Part shown: positions 45,776 to 55,256 of the stretch, one piece after another | How the letters are laid out: each line of letters begins with the position of its first letter | Position numbering within the stretch: position 1 is the stretch's first letter | Origin: Archangium violaceum | Lineage (GTDB): Bacteria > Myxococcota > Myxococcia > Myxococcales > Myxococcaceae | Length of the DNA: 64,000 bases | NCBI RefSeq assembly: GCF_016887565.1 | Contig: NZ_CP069396.1 | Coordinates: forward strand, 4,553,001-4,617,000 | Direction: 5' to 3' | The notes under the pieces: generated by a model | What the model was told of the DNA's origin: nothing | The model's input: only the letters and a program-made list of their open reading frames with translations | Databases searched by the model: none | Position numbers and translations under genes: made by a program

Positions 45776-46972
45776 ATGCCGATCGTGGTGCAGAAGTACG
45801 GCGGCTCATCGGTCGCCGATGTGGAGAAGATCCGCAAGGTCGCACGCAGAGTAAAGGAGACGCGGGACCGGGGCTACCAGGTGGTGGTGGTGGTGTCGGC
45901 CATGGGGGACACGACGGACGAGCTGCTGGCGCTGGCCAAGCAGGTGTCGCCGGACCCGGCGCGGCGCGAGCTGGACATGCTGCTCACGTGCGGGGAGCGC
46001 ATCTCCATGGCGCTCTTGTCCATGGCGCTCCAGGAGATGGGGGTGCCGGCCATCAGCTTCACGGGGAGCCAGAGCGGCATCATCACGAATGACGCGCACT
46101 CGCAGGCGCGCATCGTGGAGGTGCGGCCGTACCGCATCCAGGACGAGCTGGAGCAGGGCAAGGTGGTCATCGTCGCGGGGTACCAGGGCGTCTCCTACAA
46201 GAAGGAGGTGACGACACTGGGGAGGGGAGGCTCGGACACGACGGCGGTGGCGCTGGCGGCGGCGTTGAGCGCGGAGTCGTGTGAGATCTACTCGGACGTG
46301 GACGGGGTGTTCAGCGCGGATCCTCGGGTGGTGCCGGACGCGCGCAAGCTGGAGACGCTCTCGTACGACGAGATGCAGGAGCTGGCGAGCGCGGGGGCGA
46401 AGGTGCTCAACGCGCAGGCGGTGGAGTTCGCGAAGGCCAAGGGCATCGTCATCCTGGCGCGGACGGCGCACGGGCAGGGGAGTGGGACGGCGGTGCAGGA
46501 GCTGGTGGCGCCAGCGGACACGCGGGTGAAGGGGGTGACGGCGGAGGCGGAGATGGCGGTGCTGTCGGCGGCGGTGGAGGAGGTGCGGCTGCCGGAGCTG
46601 CTGGAGTTCCTGGACGCGCGAGGGGTGCGCGGCAGGGCGCTGGCGTTCGACGGGCTGCTGGGGCGCGAGGGGCGGGCGTTCATCGCGGTGCCGTTGCAGG
46701 ACGTGCACGGGTTGGAGGCACTGAAGCGGGACGTGGTGGCGCGCTTCGGGGCGGCGGTGACGCTGCGCGAGGAGGTGGGGACGGTGACGGCGGTGGGGGC
46801 GGGGCTGAACGCGGACTGGAGCTACCTGCGCCGGGCCCTGGGGGTGGCGGAGGAGGTGGGCGCGAGGGTGCATGCGGTCCATACCTCGCCCCTCCAGCTC
46901 ACGCTGCTGGTGGACAAGCCGTACCTGAAGCCGCTCACCGCGAGGCTGCACCGCGAGTTCCTGGGCAACTGA
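45776..46972 (+). CDS. lysC: Aspartate kinase
   Basis: A 398-residue aspartokinase, a little short for the monofunctional class. Start is the ATG at 45776. The kinase domain has [40 protein letters not shown] and [16 protein letters not shown]; the C-terminal ~150 residues form the paired ACT regulatory domains ([17 protein letters not shown] ... VTAVGAGLN). It phosphorylates aspartate, the first step to lysine, threonine, methionine and diaminopimelate, and is normally feedback-inhibited through the ACT domains. It stands alone, divergent from the ABC operon. Confidence 0.95.
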   Translation: MPIVVQKYGGSSVADVEKIRKVARRVKETRDRGYQVVVVVSAMGDTTDELLALAKQVSPDPARRELDMLLTCGERISMALLSMALQEMGVPAISFTGSQSGIITNDAHSQARIVEVRPYRIQDELEQGKVVIVAGYQGVSYKKEVTTLGRGGSDTTAVALAAALSAESCEIYSDVDGVFSADPRVVPDARKLETLSYDEMQELASAGAKVLNAQAVEFAKAKGIVILARTAHGQGSGTAVQELVAPADTRVKGVTAEAEMAVLSAAVEEVRLPELLEFLDARGVRGRALAFDGLLGREGRAFIAVPLQDVHGLEALKRDVVARFGAAVTLREEVGTVTAVGAGLNADWSYLRRALGVAEEVGARVHAVHTSPLQLTLLVDKPYLKPLTARLHREFLGN

Positions 46973-47092
46973 GGGCGGCTCGTGAGGTCTGGTGGACATT
47001 GAACTGTCCACGGGGGCGTCCAGGAAGGAGAGGAAGACTTCCCAGACTGGGTCTCATGCTTACCCTCGCAGCCCGAGAGGGTGGAGGCAGGC

Positions 47093-49636
47093 ATGGGAAA
47101 GGGTGGTCGGATCATCGGGGTGTTGGTTTCCGTACTGTGCCTCCTGGGCCTGGTCGGAGGGTGTGAGGATTCCTCCTCCGGCGCGGGTGGTCGGGATGGT
47201 GGTGCGCGTGACACCCCACCGCTCCAGCGCTCGGATGGCGGGGAGCCAGACATCTTGGATGGAAGCGTGCCACCGCCGCCGGACCCGGATGGCGGCGTGC
47301 CGGACGGTGGAACGATTCCGCCGCATGACTCGCAAGCCATCCGCAAGGAGAACGCGCGCCAGGGGACGACGGCGTGGCGCATCAAGAAAGCGGCCAACAC
47401 CAACGAGATCGAGGGCTACGCGCTCGTCTCCACGGTGTCGCCGGGCGAGCGGGTGCCCATCGCGGTGTCGGTGACGGGCTCTCCGCGCAAGTTCAGCTGG
47501 GAGGTCTATCGGCTGGGCTACTACGGGGGCACGGGGGCGCGAGAGGTGGCGCGGGGTGGCCCGCTGCAGGCGGTGCCGCAGGCGCCGTGTCCGGCGCAGC
47601 AGCCCACGGGCATCGTCGCCTGCAACTGGACGCCGACGCTGGAGCTGGTGACGAACGGGTGGATGCGCGGGGTGTACGTGGTGAAGCTGGTGCGCGAGGA
47701 CGGCTACCAGCGCTACGTGCCGTTCTTCGTGAGGGATCCGCTGCCTCGCTCGGAGGTGACGGTGATCATCCCGACCGCGACCTGGCAGGCCTACAACACG
47801 TGGGGCGGCACGAGCCTCTACGACGACAAGTTCCGCATCACCGGGGTGGGGCGCGGCTTCCAGGCCTCGTACGACAGGCCCTACTACCGCGGCTACGGCT
47901 CGGGCCACCTGCTGGACGATGACCAGGGCCTCATCATGTGGCTGGAGGCGCAGGGGCTGGACGTCACCTACGTGACCAACGAGGAGTTGGATCGCAGCGA
48001 GGACGCGCTGCGCGAGGCGAAGGTCCTCATCATGTCCGGGCACGACGAGTACTGGACGCGCACGCTGCGCGACCGTGCCGACAAGGCGCAGGCCGAGGGG
48101 CTGTCGATCATCAACCTCGGGGCGAACCAGGCCTACTGGCAGGTGCGGCTCGAGTCGGCGGCGGATGGCCGGCCGCGGCGCATCATCACCTGCTACAAGG
48201 GCGACGCGAGGGACCCGGTGGGGGTGAGGAGCCTGGACCGCTCGACGAAGTTCAGGGACCTGGCCACGCCGCGCCCGGAGAACTCGCTGCTGGGGGTGAT
48301 GTTCTCCAGCCGCTGGCACCAGTTCGCCTTCCCGACGGTCATCACGAACCAGGGGCACTGGGCGCTGGAGGGCACGGGGCTGAGGAACGGGGACACGCTG
48401 TGGCGTGCCAACGGCTACGAGCAGGACCAGGTGGTGGACAACGGCCGGTCGCCCGCGGGGCTGGAGGTGCTGGCCGAGTCGCCCGCGTTGTCGCTGCAAG
48501 GGGCGTTCGGCTTCGGGCAGATGGTGGTGTTCCGCAAGGGGGACGCGTGGGTGTTCTCGGCGGGGGGCATCGACTTCGTGCACACGCTGGGGACGACGGA
48601 GGCGGCGGATCCGCGCGCGGCGCGCATCGTGGCCAACGTCCTCTACCGCGCGCTGGGGAGGCAGGTGCCGCAGGATCTGGTGGTGCTGCCGACGACGCAG
48701 CTGCCGCGAGCGCGAGGCCCCTACGCGACCGACGTGCGGACGGTGGCCGGGCAGCCGGGACGCCGGGGTGATCAGGACGGCGAGCCGGGCCGGGGGCTGC
48801 TGGCGGCGCCGGTGGCGGTGGCGGTGCTGCCCGGAGGTGGCTGGGCGGTGGCGGACGCGCTGGCGAACGAGGTGAAGCGGGTGGGGCCGGACGGGAGCAT
48901 CTCGACGCTCTCCTCGGTGAAGCTGAATGGCCCGATGGGGATCGCCGCGGACGCACAGGGGAACGTCTACGTGGCGGACTCGGACAACTACTGCATCCGG
49001 CGCATCACGCCGGACGGGACGACGACGGTGTTCGCCGGGGCGGTGATGGAGCCGGGGCTGATGGACGGACCCGCGGCGCAGGCGCGCTTCAACCAGCCGG
49101 CGGGGCTGTTCGTCACGCCGCAGGGGGAGCTGCTGGTGGCGGACCTGGGCAACGGCGTCATCCGGCGGATCGATCTGCTGACTCCGGGCTATCCAGTGAC
49201 GACGCTGCCGGCGAACCTGTGGCTGTACCGGCCGTCGGCGGTGGTGCAGGCGCCGGACGGGACGGTGTACGTGGTGGAGACGGGCATGTCGCGCGTGGTG
49301 GCGCTGCGCAACGGGACGGTGAGCGTGCTGGCTGGCTCTCCGCCGGGAGGCTTCGCGGAAGGGCAGGGCGAGGACGCGCGGATGCTGCCGTACCTGGGAA
49401 TCGCGGTGCTGCCGGACGGGAGTCTGGCGGTGTCGGATCCGGGCAACTACCGGGTGCGGCGCATCTCTCCGCACGGGACGGTGACCACGCTGGCGGGCTC
49501 GGGCCGCTTCGGGGCTCGCGATGGGACGGGGGATGACGCGGACCTCGTGCTGCCGGCGGGTCTCGCGGTGGGTCCGGACGGGACGCTGTACGTGGCGGAC
49601 TCGGGCAACGCGTTGCTGCGCGCCATCACGCCGTAG
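47093..49636 (+). CDS. Large lipoprotein: N,N-dimethylformamidase-beta-like domain plus NHL repeats
   Basis: Start at ATG 47093, after GGAGG. The N-terminus is a lipoprotein signal (GVLVSVLCLLGLVGGC) and a low-complexity Gly/Asp/Pro linker. Residues ~95-540 resemble the large-subunit C-terminal domain of N,N-dimethylformamidase: FSWEVYRLGYYGGTGAREV, IIPTATWQAYNTWGG, LLDDDQGLIMWLEAQGLDVTY, ILMSGHDEYWT and the final FSAGGIDFVH. From ~560 to 847 there are about five NHL propeller repeats (VAVLPGGGWAVADALANEV; GNVYVADSDNYCIRRITPDG; GTLYVADSGNALLRAITP). The combination gives an 847-residue surface protein. No metal or active-site function can be assigned; neighbours give no hint. Confidence 0.78.
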   Translation: MGKGGRIIGVLVSVLCLLGLVGGCEDSSSGAGGRDGGARDTPPLQRSDGGEPDILDGSVPPPPDPDGGVPDGGTIPPHDSQAIRKENARQGTTAWRIKKAANTNEIEGYALVSTVSPGERVPIAVSVTGSPRKFSWEVYRLGYYGGTGAREVARGGPLQAVPQAPCPAQQPTGIVACNWTPTLELVTNGWMRGVYVVKLVREDGYQRYVPFFVRDPLPRSEVTVIIPTATWQAYNTWGGTSLYDDKFRITGVGRGFQASYDRPYYRGYGSGHLLDDDQGLIMWLEAQGLDVTYVTNEELDRSEDALREAKVLIMSGHDEYWTRTLRDRADKAQAEGLSIINLGANQAYWQVRLESAADGRPRRIITCYKGDARDPVGVRSLDRSTKFRDLATPRPENSLLGVMFSSRWHQFAFPTVITNQGHWALEGTGLRNGDTLWRANGYEQDQVVDNGRSPAGLEVLAESPALSLQGAFGFGQMVVFRKGDAWVFSAGGIDFVHTLGTTEAADPRAARIVANVLYRALGRQVPQDLVVLPTTQLPRARGPYATDVRTVAGQPGRRGDQDGEPGRGLLAAPVAVAVLPGGGWAVADALANEVKRVGPDGSISTLSSVKLNGPMGIAADAQGNVYVADSDNYCIRRITPDGTTTVFAGAVMEPGLMDGPAAQARFNQPAGLFVTPQGELLVADLGNGVIRRIDLLTPGYPVTTLPANLWLYRPSAVVQAPDGTVYVVETGMSRVVALRNGTVSVLAGSPPGGFAEGQGEDARMLPYLGIAVLPDGSLAVSDPGNYRVRRISPHGTVTTLAGSGRFGARDGTGDDADLVLPAGLAVGPDGTLYVADSGNALLRAITP

Positions 49637-49654
49637 CGCGTGCCCGGCCACTGC

Positions 49655-49685
49655 GGAGACCCGCGGGTCGTCGACGCGGGTCTCC
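49655..49685. terminator. Bidirectional terminator
   Basis: Perfect 11-base-pair stem GGAGACCCGCG / CGCGGGTCTCC with a nine-base loop, in the 57-base gap between the NHL lipoprotein gene and the convergent ATPase gene. Confidence 0.65.
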
Positions 49686-49693
49686 AGTGAGGA

Positions 49694-50641
49694 TCAGCGT
49701 CCCGAGCGCATTCCGCCCGGAGGCGGACCCGGCCTGGGTTCCAGCTCCTGCCGCATGCGCCGCTGATCCGGCGTCGTCTCCTTCGGAAACTCCACGAAGT
49801 TGCACATCTCGCACAGCCGGCTGTAGATGCGCTCGCCCACACGCTCGCGCAGCAACTCCATCTCGCGCGCCGCGCTCTTCGTGTCCTCCGTGGAGCGGTA
49901 GCCGCTCGGAGCGGCGGCGCGCGTGCCGCGGCGCTCGGGCTCCAGCGAGTAGTTCGTCGCGAAGAGCGTCGTGCGCGCCGCGTTGTAGCGCCGGGCGATC
50001 AGCTCATCGAGCGTCTCCATCTCGAACTGGCTGCCGCGCCCCTTGCCCATCTCGTCGATGGCCAGCACCTCGACCTCCGACAGCGGGCCGATGATCTCCC
50101 CGCCGCTCTTGCCCTCCTGGAAGCCGCGCCGGATGGTGGCGTAGAGCAGGGAGATCTCCACGTACCGGGCCTCCAGCCCCACCTCGAGCACCAGGTGCTT
50201 GAGCGTGGCCGCCAGCAGGTGCGTCTTCCCCGTGCCCACCGGCCCGCTCAGGATGAAGCCCTTGTTCACCCCCGCCTTGTCGTAGTGGTGGGCGAAGTGC
50301 ATCGCCAGGTTGCGCGCCCGATCCTGCGCCTCGTTGAAGGCGCGGTAGCCCTCGAAGCTCGCGTGCGCCATCACTCCGGGCAGCCCCACCTCGTTGAAGT
50401 GCTCGAGCCGCTTCGCCCGCCGCTGGCACACGCACGGCACCAGCACCTCGTAGCGCTTGGGGCCCACCTTGGCGCTGAAGGACTCCTCGCGCACCTCGTA
50501 CGCGTAGCCGCGTCCCTCACACAGCTCGCACCGGGCCGAGCACGTGCACACCCGCGCGTGCGCCCGGTCTCCACGCCGCTCGATGACGTATGTCCGTCCC
50601 CCACACTCGCCACACACCTCGCCGATCGCCTTCGTGACCAT
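49694..50641 (-). CDS. DnaC/IstB-like AAA+ ATPase with Cys-rich N-terminus
   Basis: A 315-residue protein. Residues 10-72 contain eight Cys in CxxC/CxC pairs (Cys10/13, 32/34, 38/41, 70/72), including a CEGRGY box like DnaJ zinc fingers. The AAA+ part follows: Walker A GPVGTGKTHLLAATLKH, Walker B VEVLAIDEMGKG, and sensor segment RTTLFATNYS. This matches helicase-loader proteins of the DnaC/DnaI/IstB group. There is no transposase next to it, so a chromosomal role in loading the replicative helicase is more likely than transposition. It lies 69 bases downstream of an unknown gene on the same strand. Confidence 0.82.
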   Translation of the reverse strand: MVTKAIGEVCGECGGRTYVIERRGDRAHARVCTCSARCELCEGRGYAYEVREESFSAKVGPKRYEVLVPCVCQRRAKRLEHFNEVGLPGVMAHASFEGYRAFNEAQDRARNLAMHFAHHYDKAGVNKGFILSGPVGTGKTHLLAATLKHLVLEVGLEARYVEISLLYATIRRGFQEGKSGGEIIGPLSEVEVLAIDEMGKGRGSQFEMETLDELIARRYNAARTTLFATNYSLEPERRGTRAAAPSGYRSTEDTKSAAREMELLRERVGERIYSRLCEMCNFVEFPKETTPDQRRMRQELEPRPGPPPGGMRSGR

Positions 50642-50710
50642 GGCCGCAGGCCATAGCAGAGCGCCCTGACGCGCGTCAGCCCGCTACACGCACGTTCAGT
50701 CGGCTACCCT

Positions 50711-51361
50711 CTAGGCATCCATCAGCCCCAGCCGCCGGCGCACCACCGCCAGCAGCCGGAAGCGCCGCGCCAGCCGCCGCGCCCGGAAGGACATGTACTG
50801 CTGATCCGCGTCCTCCCCGTGCGCCGAGCGCCACAGCTCCAGCCGCTCGGAGAAGGGCAGGGCGCGCAGCAGCAGCATCCCCACCAGCGTCTCCTGCGCC
50901 TCCATCCGCGCGAACTCGCCGGGCACCTCCCGCAGGACCGTCTCCATCAGCAGGCCGATCCGCGGCGCCAGCACCGGCTCCGCCTCCGCCAGCCGCTCCA
51001 GCGAGGCCCTCAGCTGCCCGTGTCGCAGTTCCTCCCACGTTCGCGCCTTCGCGGCGCGCCGGCTGTTCTCACTGCCCGCGCCCGCCGCGCGCTCCCGGTG
51101 CTTCTTGATCTCCGCCTCCACCTGTTTGCGGCAGGCGCGCAGGCTGCGCAGCACGGGCTCCCCGGGGCGCGCGTCCCACAGGGCCTTCTCGGCTGATCGG
51201 GCGATCCCCCGCGCCACCACCTCGAAGGGAACTCCCTGCGTGGCCCAGGACGTCAAAAGCTCCACATCCAGGGCGGACAGCATCAGTCCGCTGCCTCGAA
51301 TTGCGAGGAAGTAATCCTGCACCAGCTCCTCGAAGCTGGCGCTCTCGGGCAGGAGGCTCAT
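50711..51361 (-). CDS. Unknown helical protein, partner of the DnaC-like ATPase
   Basis: A 216-residue soluble, Arg-rich helical protein. Start at the ATG ending at 51361, after GGGAGA. The N-terminal ~60 residues (FEELVQDYFLAIRGSGLM; LSALDVELLTSWATQGVP; FEVVARGIARSAEKA) recall the fold of DnaD/PF07261-type C-terminal domains, which act with helicase loaders in Gram-positive bacteria, but the likeness is by eye only. The C-terminus is strongly basic (RARRLARRFRLLAVVRRRLG). It precedes the ATPase gene by 69 bases on the same strand and is divergent from the gliding operon. Confidence 0.6.
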   Translation of the reverse strand: MSLLPESASFEELVQDYFLAIRGSGLMLSALDVELLTSWATQGVPFEVVARGIARSAEKALWDARPGEPVLRSLRACRKQVEAEIKKHRERAAGAGSENSRRAAKARTWEELRHGQLRASLERLAEAEPVLAPRIGLLMETVLREVPGEFARMEAQETLVGMLLLRALPFSERLELWRSAHGEDADQQYMSFRARRLARRFRLLAVVRRRLGLMDA

Positions 51362-51520
51362 GAATCGCTACGTCTCCCAGGTGTGCAGCCGGACGGCCGG
51401 GGGCAAGGTTCCCCCTTACCAGCCGGGGCTGACATCGCAACTCGCGAAACGCTTCCCGCACAGCCTTCCTGGAATCTTTCCGGCCGCATTGCACCGAGCC
51501 AGCATGCCCCGAAGGCCCTG

Positions 51521-51549
51521 TTGACCCGCCCCAACGCACCGCGCATAGT
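51521..51549 (+). promoter_or_regulatory. Candidate promoter of the glt operon
   Basis: TTGACC (51521-51526), 17-base spacer, CATAGT (51544-51549), 93 bases upstream of the gltD start, in the 280-base gap shared with the divergent unknown gene. Two to three mismatches to consensus in all. Confidence 0.45.
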
Positions 51550-51641
51550 GCGCAACCTTCCAGATGGAAATTCCCGAAGAGTCCCGGACACTTGCCGAGC
51601 AGGCAGGAGACCGGGCCGGTAGAACCCAGCAGAGGAAACAC

Positions 51642-54600
51642 ATGCGCCGCACGCTCCTCCTCAGCCTCCTGCTCATGGCCTCGATGGCCCACGCGCAGGA
51701 AAAGAAAGCGCCGCGCGACGCCAACCTCGGCAAGAAGAGCTCCACTGCCGTGGTGGACAAGTCGCTCGCTGGCGACATCAGTCGTAAGAAGGAGAAGCAG
51801 GACAACGCGCCCGCCCTCCAATACGACCAGTTCCGTCTCGGCGTGGAGGGGCAGGTCGCCTCCAAGCGCCGCGAGCAGATCGAGTCGCTCAAGAAGATCA
51901 TCTCCCTGTCGGCGGACGCCAAGGAGCAGCCCTCGCTCCTGTTCCGCCTGGGCGAGCTGTACTGGGAAGAGTCCAAGTACTACTTCTTCGAGGCGAACCG
52001 GAAGGACGACGAGCTCATCGAGGCGATGAACCGGGGTGACTCGGCCGCCCAGAGCCGCGCCAAGGCCGCCAAGGCCGAGCTGCTCACCCGGCAGAAGCAG
52101 TACGGCAAGCTCGCGCTCGAGCAGTACACGAAGATCGTCCAGGAGTACCCGGACTTCGAGCGCTCGGACGAGGTGCTCTTCTTCCTCGGCACGTACCTGA
52201 TGGAGGACGGCCAGGACCGCAAGGCGCTGGTGGCCTTCAAGCGCCTGGTGGAGAAGCACCCCAAGTCCAAGTACATCCCCGACGCCTACCTGGCCTTCGG
52301 CGAGTACTACTTCAACAATTCGAAGGGCAAGCGCGCGGACCTGGAGAAGGCGCTGGCCGCCTACAAGAAGGCCGCCGAGTTCCCCGAGAGCCAGGTGTAC
52401 GCCTTCGCCCTCTACAAGCAGGGCTGGTGCTACTTCAACCTGGCGGACTACCCGAACGCCAAGGACAAGTGGAAGGCGGTGGTCCTCTACGGTGAGCTGG
52501 CCGGCGCGCAGGCGCTGGAGAAGGACGGCAACGCCAAGAAGACCAACTCGCTGGCGCGTGAGGCGCGCACCGACTACGTGCGTGCCTATGCGCGCGAGGG
52601 CGACGTGATGCTCGCCCGCGAGGACTTCTCCAAGGTGGCCAGCAACCCCGAGGACCGCTTCGCGATGATGCGGACCCTGGCCAACATGTACTACGGCGAT
52701 GGCAAGGACCGCGAGGCGGCCATCACCTACAACTCCCTCATCAAGGAGAAGCCGCTGTCGCCCGAGGCCCCGGGCTTCCAGGGCCGCATCGTCGACATCG
52801 TCCTTCGCATGGGCAACAAAGAGCGCACCGTCACGCAGGTGCGCCGGCTCGTGAAGATCATGAAGGAGGTCGAGGGCTCCGGCGTCATCAAGGACGACAA
52901 GGACAAGAAGGCCCTGGCCGAGGCGAAGGATCTGTCCGAGCGCACCCTGTCCAACCTGGCCGTCACCTGGCACAACGAGGCCAAGAAGACGCGCGAGGAG
53001 GCCACGTTCGGGTACGCCGACATGATCTACTCGGACTACCTGACGCTCTTCCCGGAGAGCCCCAAGGCGTACGACCTGCGCTTCTTCTGGGCGGAGTTGC
53101 TCAACGACAACCTCCAGAAGTTCGACAAGGCCGCGGCCAACTACACGCTCGTCGTCCTCCAGGACGTGAAGCTGCTGGAGGCCAAGGACGAGCAGGGCAA
53201 CCCCAAGCCGGGCAAGCCGGGCAAGTGGCTGAACAACGCCGCCTACAACGCCGTGCTCGCCTATGACGAGATGGTGAAGGACGCCGAGTCCAAGGGCGCC
53301 TTCAAGGACGTCGACACCAAGGACATCCGCAAGAAGGCCGCGATTCCGCAGGGCAAGAAGGACCTGCTGGAGGCCTGCGAGCGCTACCTCAAGTACGTGA
53401 GCAAGGGCGACAAGCGGGTGGAGATCGCCTTCAAGGCGGCCAACATCTACTACCGCCACAACCACTTCGACGAGGCGGTGCTGCGCTTCAGCGAGATCGC
53501 CCTGGGCTCGCCCGAGTACAAGTTCGAGTCCGGCGAGCGCGCCGCGGAGATCGCCGCCAACCTGGTGCTCGACTCGTACAACCTGCTCGAGGACTGGGCG
53601 AAGGTGAACGAGTGGGCGCGCCGCTTCTACAACAACGACAAGCTCGCGGTGGGCAAGTTCCGTGAGGACCTGTCCAAGGTCATCGAGCAGTCGGCGTTCA
53701 AGCTCGTGAGCCAGCTGGAGGCGAAGAACCAGTTCGCGAAGGCGGCCGAGGCCTACCTGTCCTTCGTGGCCGACTTCCCGCAGACGGAGATCGCCGACGT
53801 GGCGCTCTTCAACGCCTCGGTGGACTACTACAAGGCGAAGATGCTGGATAAGGCCATCCAGGTGCGCCAGCGCATCATCGAGCAGTACCCCGCGTCGCGC
53901 TTCGTGCCGGAGTGCATCTACAACAACGCGGAGGCGCTCGAGGCCATCGGTGACTTCAGCGAGGCCGCGGACGTGTACGAGCAGTACGTCAACGGATACG
54001 AGGCCAGCCTGTCCGGTGGTGGCAAGGCCGTGGTGGCCAGGAAGGCGGCGCCCGCTCGTGCCAAGAAGGGCAAGGGCAAGGGCAAGGCGGCCGCGAGCCC
54101 CGTGGTGTCCGACAAGCCCGGCCAGCCTCAGAAGTGGGAGGAGTCCAAGGCCCAGGTGGCGCTCTTCAACGCGGCCACCTACCGCGAGGGTCTCGGCCAG
54201 TTCAAGGCGGCGCTGGCCCTGCGCGAGCGCTACCTGACCGTGTGGCCCAAGGCCAAGGACGCCGAGGACATCTTCCTCTCCATCGTCGACCTGCACGTGA
54301 AGACGGGCAACTTCAACAAGGCCATGGGTCAGCTGGAGGAGTACGAGCGCCAGTACATCCGCAGCCCCAGCAAGGTGCTGATGGCCGAGGGCCGCATCGC
54401 CGACATCTTCGAGAACAAGATGCACAAGGAGCGCGACACCGCTCGCCTCTACGGCCGCATCCTCGACTACTACGAGAAGCTGCCGCGCCGCATGCAGCAG
54501 TCCCTGGAGAAGCCGGCCCTGGAGGCCGTGGCCCGCGCCCAGTACCGCAGCGTGGAGCCGGACTTCCAGTTCTACTCGCGCCTGAAGCTCTCCTGGGGCC

Positions 54601-55256
54601 GTCCGCCCAGCCCGGACAAGCTCAAGGGCTCCATCGCGGAGAAGAACAACTCGCGCGAGGTGGTGGAGAAGAAGTACGTGCAGACGGTGTCGCTCGGCGC
54701 GGCCGAGCCCGCTATCTGCGCCCTGCACCGCATCGGCCTCATCTACGACAACTTCGCCGACAAGATCAGCAACGCCCCCATGCCTCCCGGCATCGACGAG
54801 GAGACCGAGGGCGCCCTGCGCGAGGAGTTCGGCAACCAGTCCCTGCCGCTCAAGGAGAAGGCCGCCGAGGCGTTCTCCACCGCGGTGCTCAAGAGCCGCG
54901 AGCTGAGCGTCTTCAACACCTGCGCCGCCGAGAGCCTCAAGATGCTGCGCGACACCTACCGTCCGGAGCAGTTCCCGACGATGGTCGAGGAGAAGGTGGC
55001 CCTCTCCAAGGGCCGTGACCTGGCCATCGGAGGCGATCTGCTCGCCGCCATCCAGGACGTTCCGCCGCCCGTCGTCGAGGCGGCCCAGGACGACAAGGGC
55101 AAGACCGAGGAGGTGGTCGAGGACGTGTCGGATCTGGCCAAGCGGCTGCAGCAGCAGACCGCCACCCAGGTCGACGGGCCGGCCGCCCCCACCAAGGAAG
55201 GCACTCCTCGCAAGTCCGCCGTGGATGATCAGGAACCGGAGGACTTCCTCAAATGA
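51642..55256 (+). CDS. gltD: Gliding-motility TPR protein GltD (AgmU-like)
   Basis: Start at ATG 51642, which begins a signal peptide (MRRTLLLSLLLMASMAHA). The 1204-residue periplasmic protein consists mainly of tetratricopeptide-type helical repeats (e.g. LFRLGELYWEESKYYFFEA; KALVAFKRLVEKHPKSKYIP; YKAKMLDKAIQVRQRIIEQ) with a Lys/Gly/Ala-rich spacer near residue 805. Length, composition and the gene order that follows match M. xanthus GltD (AgmU), a part of the Agl-Glt complex that carries force across the periplasm to the cell surface. First gene of the operon; its stop overlaps the gltE start in ATGA. Confidence 0.87.
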   Translation: MRRTLLLSLLLMASMAHAQEKKAPRDANLGKKSSTAVVDKSLAGDISRKKEKQDNAPALQYDQFRLGVEGQVASKRREQIESLKKIISLSADAKEQPSLLFRLGELYWEESKYYFFEANRKDDELIEAMNRGDSAAQSRAKAAKAELLTRQKQYGKLALEQYTKIVQEYPDFERSDEVLFFLGTYLMEDGQDRKALVAFKRLVEKHPKSKYIPDAYLAFGEYYFNNSKGKRADLEKALAAYKKAAEFPESQVYAFALYKQGWCYFNLADYPNAKDKWKAVVLYGELAGAQALEKDGNAKKTNSLAREARTDYVRAYAREGDVMLAREDFSKVASNPEDRFAMMRTLANMYYGDGKDREAAITYNSLIKEKPLSPEAPGFQGRIVDIVLRMGNKERTVTQVRRLVKIMKEVEGSGVIKDDKDKKALAEAKDLSERTLSNLAVTWHNEAKKTREEATFGYADMIYSDYLTLFPESPKAYDLRFFWAELLNDNLQKFDKAAANYTLVVLQDVKLLEAKDEQGNPKPGKPGKWLNNAAYNAVLAYDEMVKDAESKGAFKDVDTKDIRKKAAIPQGKKDLLEACERYLKYVSKGDKRVEIAFKAANIYYRHNHFDEAVLRFSEIALGSPEYKFESGERAAEIAANLVLDSYNLLEDWAKVNEWARRFYNNDKLAVGKFREDLSKVIEQSAFKLVSQLEAKNQFAKAAEAYLSFVADFPQTEIADVALFNASVDYYKAKMLDKAIQVRQRIIEQYPASRFVPECIYNNAEALEAIGDFSEAADVYEQYVNGYEASLSGGGKAVVARKAAPARAKKGKGKGKAAASPVVSDKPGQPQKWEESKAQVALFNAATYREGLGQFKAALALRERYLTVWPKAKDAEDIFLSIVDLHVKTGNFNKAMGQLEEYERQYIRSPSKVLMAEGRIADIFENKMHKERDTARLYGRILDYYEKLPRRMQQSLEKPALEAVARAQYRSVEPDFQFYSRLKLSWGRPPSPDKLKGSIAEKNNSREVVEKKYVQTVSLGAAEPAICALHRIGLIYDNFADKISNAPMPPGIDEETEGALREEFGNQSLPLKEKAAEAFSTAVLKSRELSVFNTCAAESLKMLRDTYRPEQFPTMVEEKVALSKGRDLAIGGDLLAAIQDVPPPVVEAAQDDKGKTEEVVEDVSDLAKRLQQQTATQVDGPAAPTKEGTPRKSAVDDQEPEDFLK

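Noticed and set aside
47060-49651. 863-codon minus-strand frame opposite the NHL lipoprotein gene
   Set aside because: Arg/His/Pro-rich shadow; the plus strand has lipobox, domain motifs and a ribosome site.
49694-50641. DnaC-like ATPase as an IstB transposition helper
   Set aside because: No IstA transposase, inverted repeats or target duplications are nearby, and the Cys-rich N-terminus is not typical of IstB.
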